Shown here: positions 61,686 through 64,000 of the stretch, one piece after another
How the letters are laid out: every line of letters begins with the position of its first letter
Position numbering within the stretch: position 1 is the first letter of the stretch
Assembly: GCF_002001085.1 (NCBI RefSeq)
Contig: NZ_MUNU01000017.1
Coordinates: 186,001-250,000, forward strand
Reading direction: 5' to 3'
DNA: 64,000 nucleotides
Source of the DNA: Rhodanobacter sp. B05
Lineage (GTDB): Bacteria; Pseudomonadota; Gammaproteobacteria; Xanthomonadales; Rhodanobacteraceae
Translations under genes and position numbers: made by a program
Notes under the pieces: generated by a model
What the model saw: the letters and a program-made list of their open reading frames with translations, nothing else
Databases searched by the model: none
Told to the model about the DNA's origin: nothing

Positions 61686-61802
61686 CGCGCAGGACCTCGG
61701 CAGGCCGGTGATTCGCCGGAACGGATTGGTCGGGGAAGCATAGCGTCCGGCATGGCCGATGGGACTGGTCGAAACTGCCCGGACAATGGCAAGGTAGCCG
61801 CC

Positions 61803-63134
61803 ATGCTCACCGAACCCGCCAATGCCTATGCCCGTCGCCTGAACACCTGGGACGCCGCGATGATCGTCATCGGCGGCGTGATCGGGGCGGGCATCTTCCG
61901 CACGCCGGCCACGGTCGCCGAGCGCACCAGCTCGGGCCTGCCGCTGCTGGTGCTGTGGGTGCTGGGCGGCCTGCTCACGCTGGCCGGGGTGCTGTGCTAC
62001 GCCGAGCTTGGTTCGCGTCGACCGTACGCGGGCGGCATCTACCTCTACCTGCGCGAGGCGTTCGGCATGCTGCCGGCGTTCCTGTTCGGCTGGACGATGG
62101 CGCTGATCAACTATCCCGGCAGCGTGGCGGCGGTGGCCACCACGTTCGCGGATTATTTCTGCAGGGCGATCGGCCTGCCGGATCTCTGGATCAAGCCGTC
62201 GGCGGTGGGCGCGATCGTGTTCATCGTGGGCGTGAACCTGTTCGGCATCCGCGCCGGCGCGCTGATGCAGAACATCTTCTCGGTGCTGAAGCTTGCGGCG
62301 ATCGCGCTGCTGGTGGTGGTGGGCCTGGTGCTGGCGCATGGCCAGCTGGGTGGCCTGCTGGCGGTGGATCGCACGCATGCGGTCAGCAACGGCGCTTTCG
62401 TGGGCGCCCTGCTGCCGGTGCTGTTCACCTACGGCGGTTTTCACTACCTCAATGACCTGGCCGGCGAAGTCCGCAATCCGCAGCGTACGCTGCCACGCGC
62501 GCTGGCGATGGGCATGGTGGGCGTGGTGCTGTGCTACGTACTGGCCAACGTGGCATATCTGGCCGGGCTGGGCCATGCGGGCCTGGCTGCCAGTCAGGCG
62601 CCGGCAGCGGATCTGATGAGCCGGCTGTTCGGCGCCAGCGGCGCCAGGCTGATGGCGGTGGGCATCGCCTGCTCCACCTTCGGCTATTGCAGCATCGCCA
62701 TCGCCGGTGGCGCCCGCGTGATCCAGACGATGAGCGCGGATGGCCTGTTCTTTCGTGCGGTGGGTCGCATCGATCCGCGCACGCGCGCGCCGCACGTCGC
62801 GCTGGTCCTGCTCGGTGCGTGGACGGTGGTACTGGTGTTGTGGGGCAACTTCGGCCAGCTGGTGGACTACACCACGGTGGGCGAATGGCTGGGCCATGCG
62901 TTCGGCATCGGCACCCTGTTCTGGTACCGCTGGAAGTTCGTGGACGAACCAGCGCCGTACCGCGTACCGCTGTTTCCGCTGCTGCCGCTGGTATTCGTGG
63001 TCACCGTGCTGGGCGTGATCGCCGCCACCGCGATCGCCAACCCCGGCGATGCCGGCATGAGCCTGCTGATCATCGCGCTGGGCCTGCCGGTGTATTACGG
63101 CTGGCGGTGGTGGTCGCGTCGACGTGTGGCCTGA
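61803..63134 (+). CDS. APC-family amino acid permease
   Basis: A 443-residue secondary transporter with 12 predicted membrane segments. TM1 carries WDAAMIVIGGVIGAGIFRTP, with the GAGIF substrate-binding break typical of amino acid/polyamine permeases; the later ATFADYFCRAIGLPD, LNDLAGEVRNPQRTLPRAL and IDPRTRAPHVALVLL are family text. ATG 61803 follows AAGG; in-frame starts further upstream overlap the divergent gene's 5' region. The substrate is undetermined. Confidence 0.92.
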   Translation: MLTEPANAYARRLNTWDAAMIVIGGVIGAGIFRTPATVAERTSSGLPLLVLWVLGGLLTLAGVLCYAELGSRRPYAGGIYLYLREAFGMLPAFLFGWTMALINYPGSVAAVATTFADYFCRAIGLPDLWIKPSAVGAIVFIVGVNLFGIRAGALMQNIFSVLKLAAIALLVVVGLVLAHGQLGGLLAVDRTHAVSNGAFVGALLPVLFTYGGFHYLNDLAGEVRNPQRTLPRALAMGMVGVVLCYVLANVAYLAGLGHAGLAASQAPAADLMSRLFGASGARLMAVGIACSTFGYCSIAIAGGARVIQTMSADGLFFRAVGRIDPRTRAPHVALVLLGAWTVVLVLWGNFGQLVDYTTVGEWLGHAFGIGTLFWYRWKFVDEPAPYRVPLFPLLPLVFVVTVLGVIAATAIANPGDAGMSLLIIALGLPVYYGWRWWSRRRVA

Positions 63135-63178
63135 CGGCCGTATCGCATAATGGCGTCATCACCTCGCAAGCCGTGGCC

Positions 63179-64000
63179 ATGAAACCTGTCGTGCTGATCC
63201 TGCTGTGCCTGATCGGATTGGGCGCTTGTCATGCGTCACCGTCGCCTGAGCTGCCGGACCTTGCTGGTGGGCATGCCGACCGTCGCGTCAGTCTTGAGCA
63301 AGTGCAGCGCGTGGGCGCGGTCGAGCGCGCCAGCGATGGGGTGGCGCAGCAGCGCTATGCCTTCCAGCCGGCGCCGCGTCCGCAGATCGTGCTGGCGCCA
63401 GCCACCGGCATCTGGAACTGGTCGGGCCAGGGTGCGTTGCACCTGCGTGTGCAGAACGCGATGCCATGGGCGGTCACCTTGCGCATCGAGATCGATGGCA
63501 TGGCCGGTGGCCAGCATTTGCTGGCCACCGTCGGCGTACCGGCGGGGCCGGCGCAGACCGTGGTGGTTCCGCTGCAGGCGACCTCGCCGCGGCAGCAGGG
63601 GATGCAGGTCGGTCCGCCGATGCCGTTCGACGAGGATGGTCGACCGACCCTGCTGGCAACCACGGTCGAGGGCCAGTTGGACCTGCACCAGGTCAGCGCG
63701 ATCCGGCTGGAAGTGCCCGCGCCGCAGACGGCACAGACCCTGCTGTTCGGCGCCGTCGGTACCGCGCCAGGCACCGCCACGCTGCATGATGCGTATGCCG
63801 GCATCGTCGATCGCTACGGTCAGTTCACTCGCGCCAGCTGGCCGGAAAAGATCGCCACCGATGCCGCCTTGCAGGCTGCCGTGAAAACCGCGCCGGTCGC
63901 ACCGCCCGGATCGGGTCTGGATGCCTACGGTGGACGTCTGGACGTCCATGGCCTGGACAAGACGGGGTGGTTCCACACGCAGCAGCGCGATGGCCGCTGG
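63179..64000 (+). CDS. Lipoprotein, N-terminal part of a probable glycoside hydrolase (agarase/GH50-like); 3' end beyond window
   Basis: An open frame from ATG 63179 to the window edge (274 codons, no stop). A lipoprotein signal ends GLGAC (Cys17). Residues about 65-190 form a beta-sandwich, carbohydrate-binding-like domain (IWNWSGQGALHLRVQNAM, VVVPLQATSPRQQGM), followed by GIVDRYGQFTRASWPEKI and GWFHTQQRDGRW, phrases that open the catalytic domains of agarase-like GH50 and related enzymes. The catalytic acids are not in view, so the class is tentative. It starts 44 bases after the permease gene and could be cotranscribed with it. Confidence 0.75.
   Translation, partial: MKPVVLILLCLIGLGACHASPSPELPDLAGGHADRRVSLEQVQRVGAVERASDGVAQQRYAFQPAPRPQIVLAPATGIWNWSGQGALHLRVQNAMPWAVTLRIEIDGMAGGQHLLATVGVPAGPAQTVVVPLQATSPRQQGMQVGPPMPFDEDGRPTLLATTVEGQLDLHQVSAIRLEVPAPQTAQTLLFGAVGTAPGTATLHDAYAGIVDRYGQFTRASWPEKIATDAALQAAVKTAPVAPPGSGLDAYGGRLDVHGLDKTGWFHTQQRDGRW

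Overview
The window is a gene-dense, high-GC stretch (by eye about two-thirds G+C) of chromosomal housekeeping DNA from a gammaproteobacterium, most probably the order Lysobacterales (Xanthomonadales) and within it the Rhodanobacteraceae (Rhodanobacter/Dyella/Luteibacter-like). The pointers are an mrcA-pilMNOPQ junction, SpoT as the only RelA/SpoT enzyme here, a zinc-free type B bL31, a GAATCCC heptamer array of the kind scattered through these genomes, and the overall style of the proteins. This placement is inference from gene content; no 16S gene is present. I see no prophage, insertion sequence, integron or CRISPR array.

Layout. 1-4193: the Mla phospholipid-transport operon mlaFEDCB, with the mlaA lipoprotein gene converging on it; MlaD carries two MCE domains. 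4329-12734: rpoZ-spoT, a heptamer repeat array, ridA, recG, a nucleoside hydrolase, rpmE (bL31B) and gltA, each of the last two followed by a clear intrinsic terminator. 12777-21636: an unrecognised gene and mrcA on the minus strand, divergent from pilMNOPQ (type IV pilus alignment complex and secretin). 21761-28789: a MoxR/DUF58/DUF4381/VWA/VWA-TPR/BatD (Bat-type) operon with translationally overlapping genes. 28776-37075: macro-domain protein, MarR regulator, RND efflux pair, M28 peptidase, MscL, FAA-family hydrolase. 37242-42871: membrane fusion protein, ABC ATPase, two different FtsX-type permeases and a lipoprotein alpha/beta hydrolase, reading like one exporter operon. 42836-49691: EamA transporter, small membrane protein, Rieske protein, SLC13-type transporter, TrmB, and a large FecR-type secreted protein. 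49935-51436: tRNA-Gly(CCC), then RimB and RimK (ribosomal protein S6 tail modification). 51503-55071: two paralogous small exported proteins of unknown function, then a BlaI-type repressor and an M56 metalloprotease fused to a TonB C-terminal domain. 55449-57402: a ColR/ColS-like two-component system. 57425-61685, minus strand: dinB, an unknown polytopic membrane protein, an ATP-grasp/gamma-glutamylcyclotransferase fusion and a small membrane-anchored protein. 61803-64000: an APC-family transporter and the 5' part of a lipoprotein that looks like a glycoside hydrolase.

How it fits together. Much of the window serves the cell envelope: lipid asymmetry (Mla), peptidoglycan (PBP1A), pili (PilMNOPQ), turgor (MscL), drug or lipoprotein export (RND, MacB-type) and envelope sensing (BlaI/M56, two-component system). 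The least-described items are the ATP-grasp/GGCT fusion at 59964-61238 with its membrane-protein neighbours, and the tandem exported paralogs next to the BlaI/M56-TonB pair at 51612-55071.
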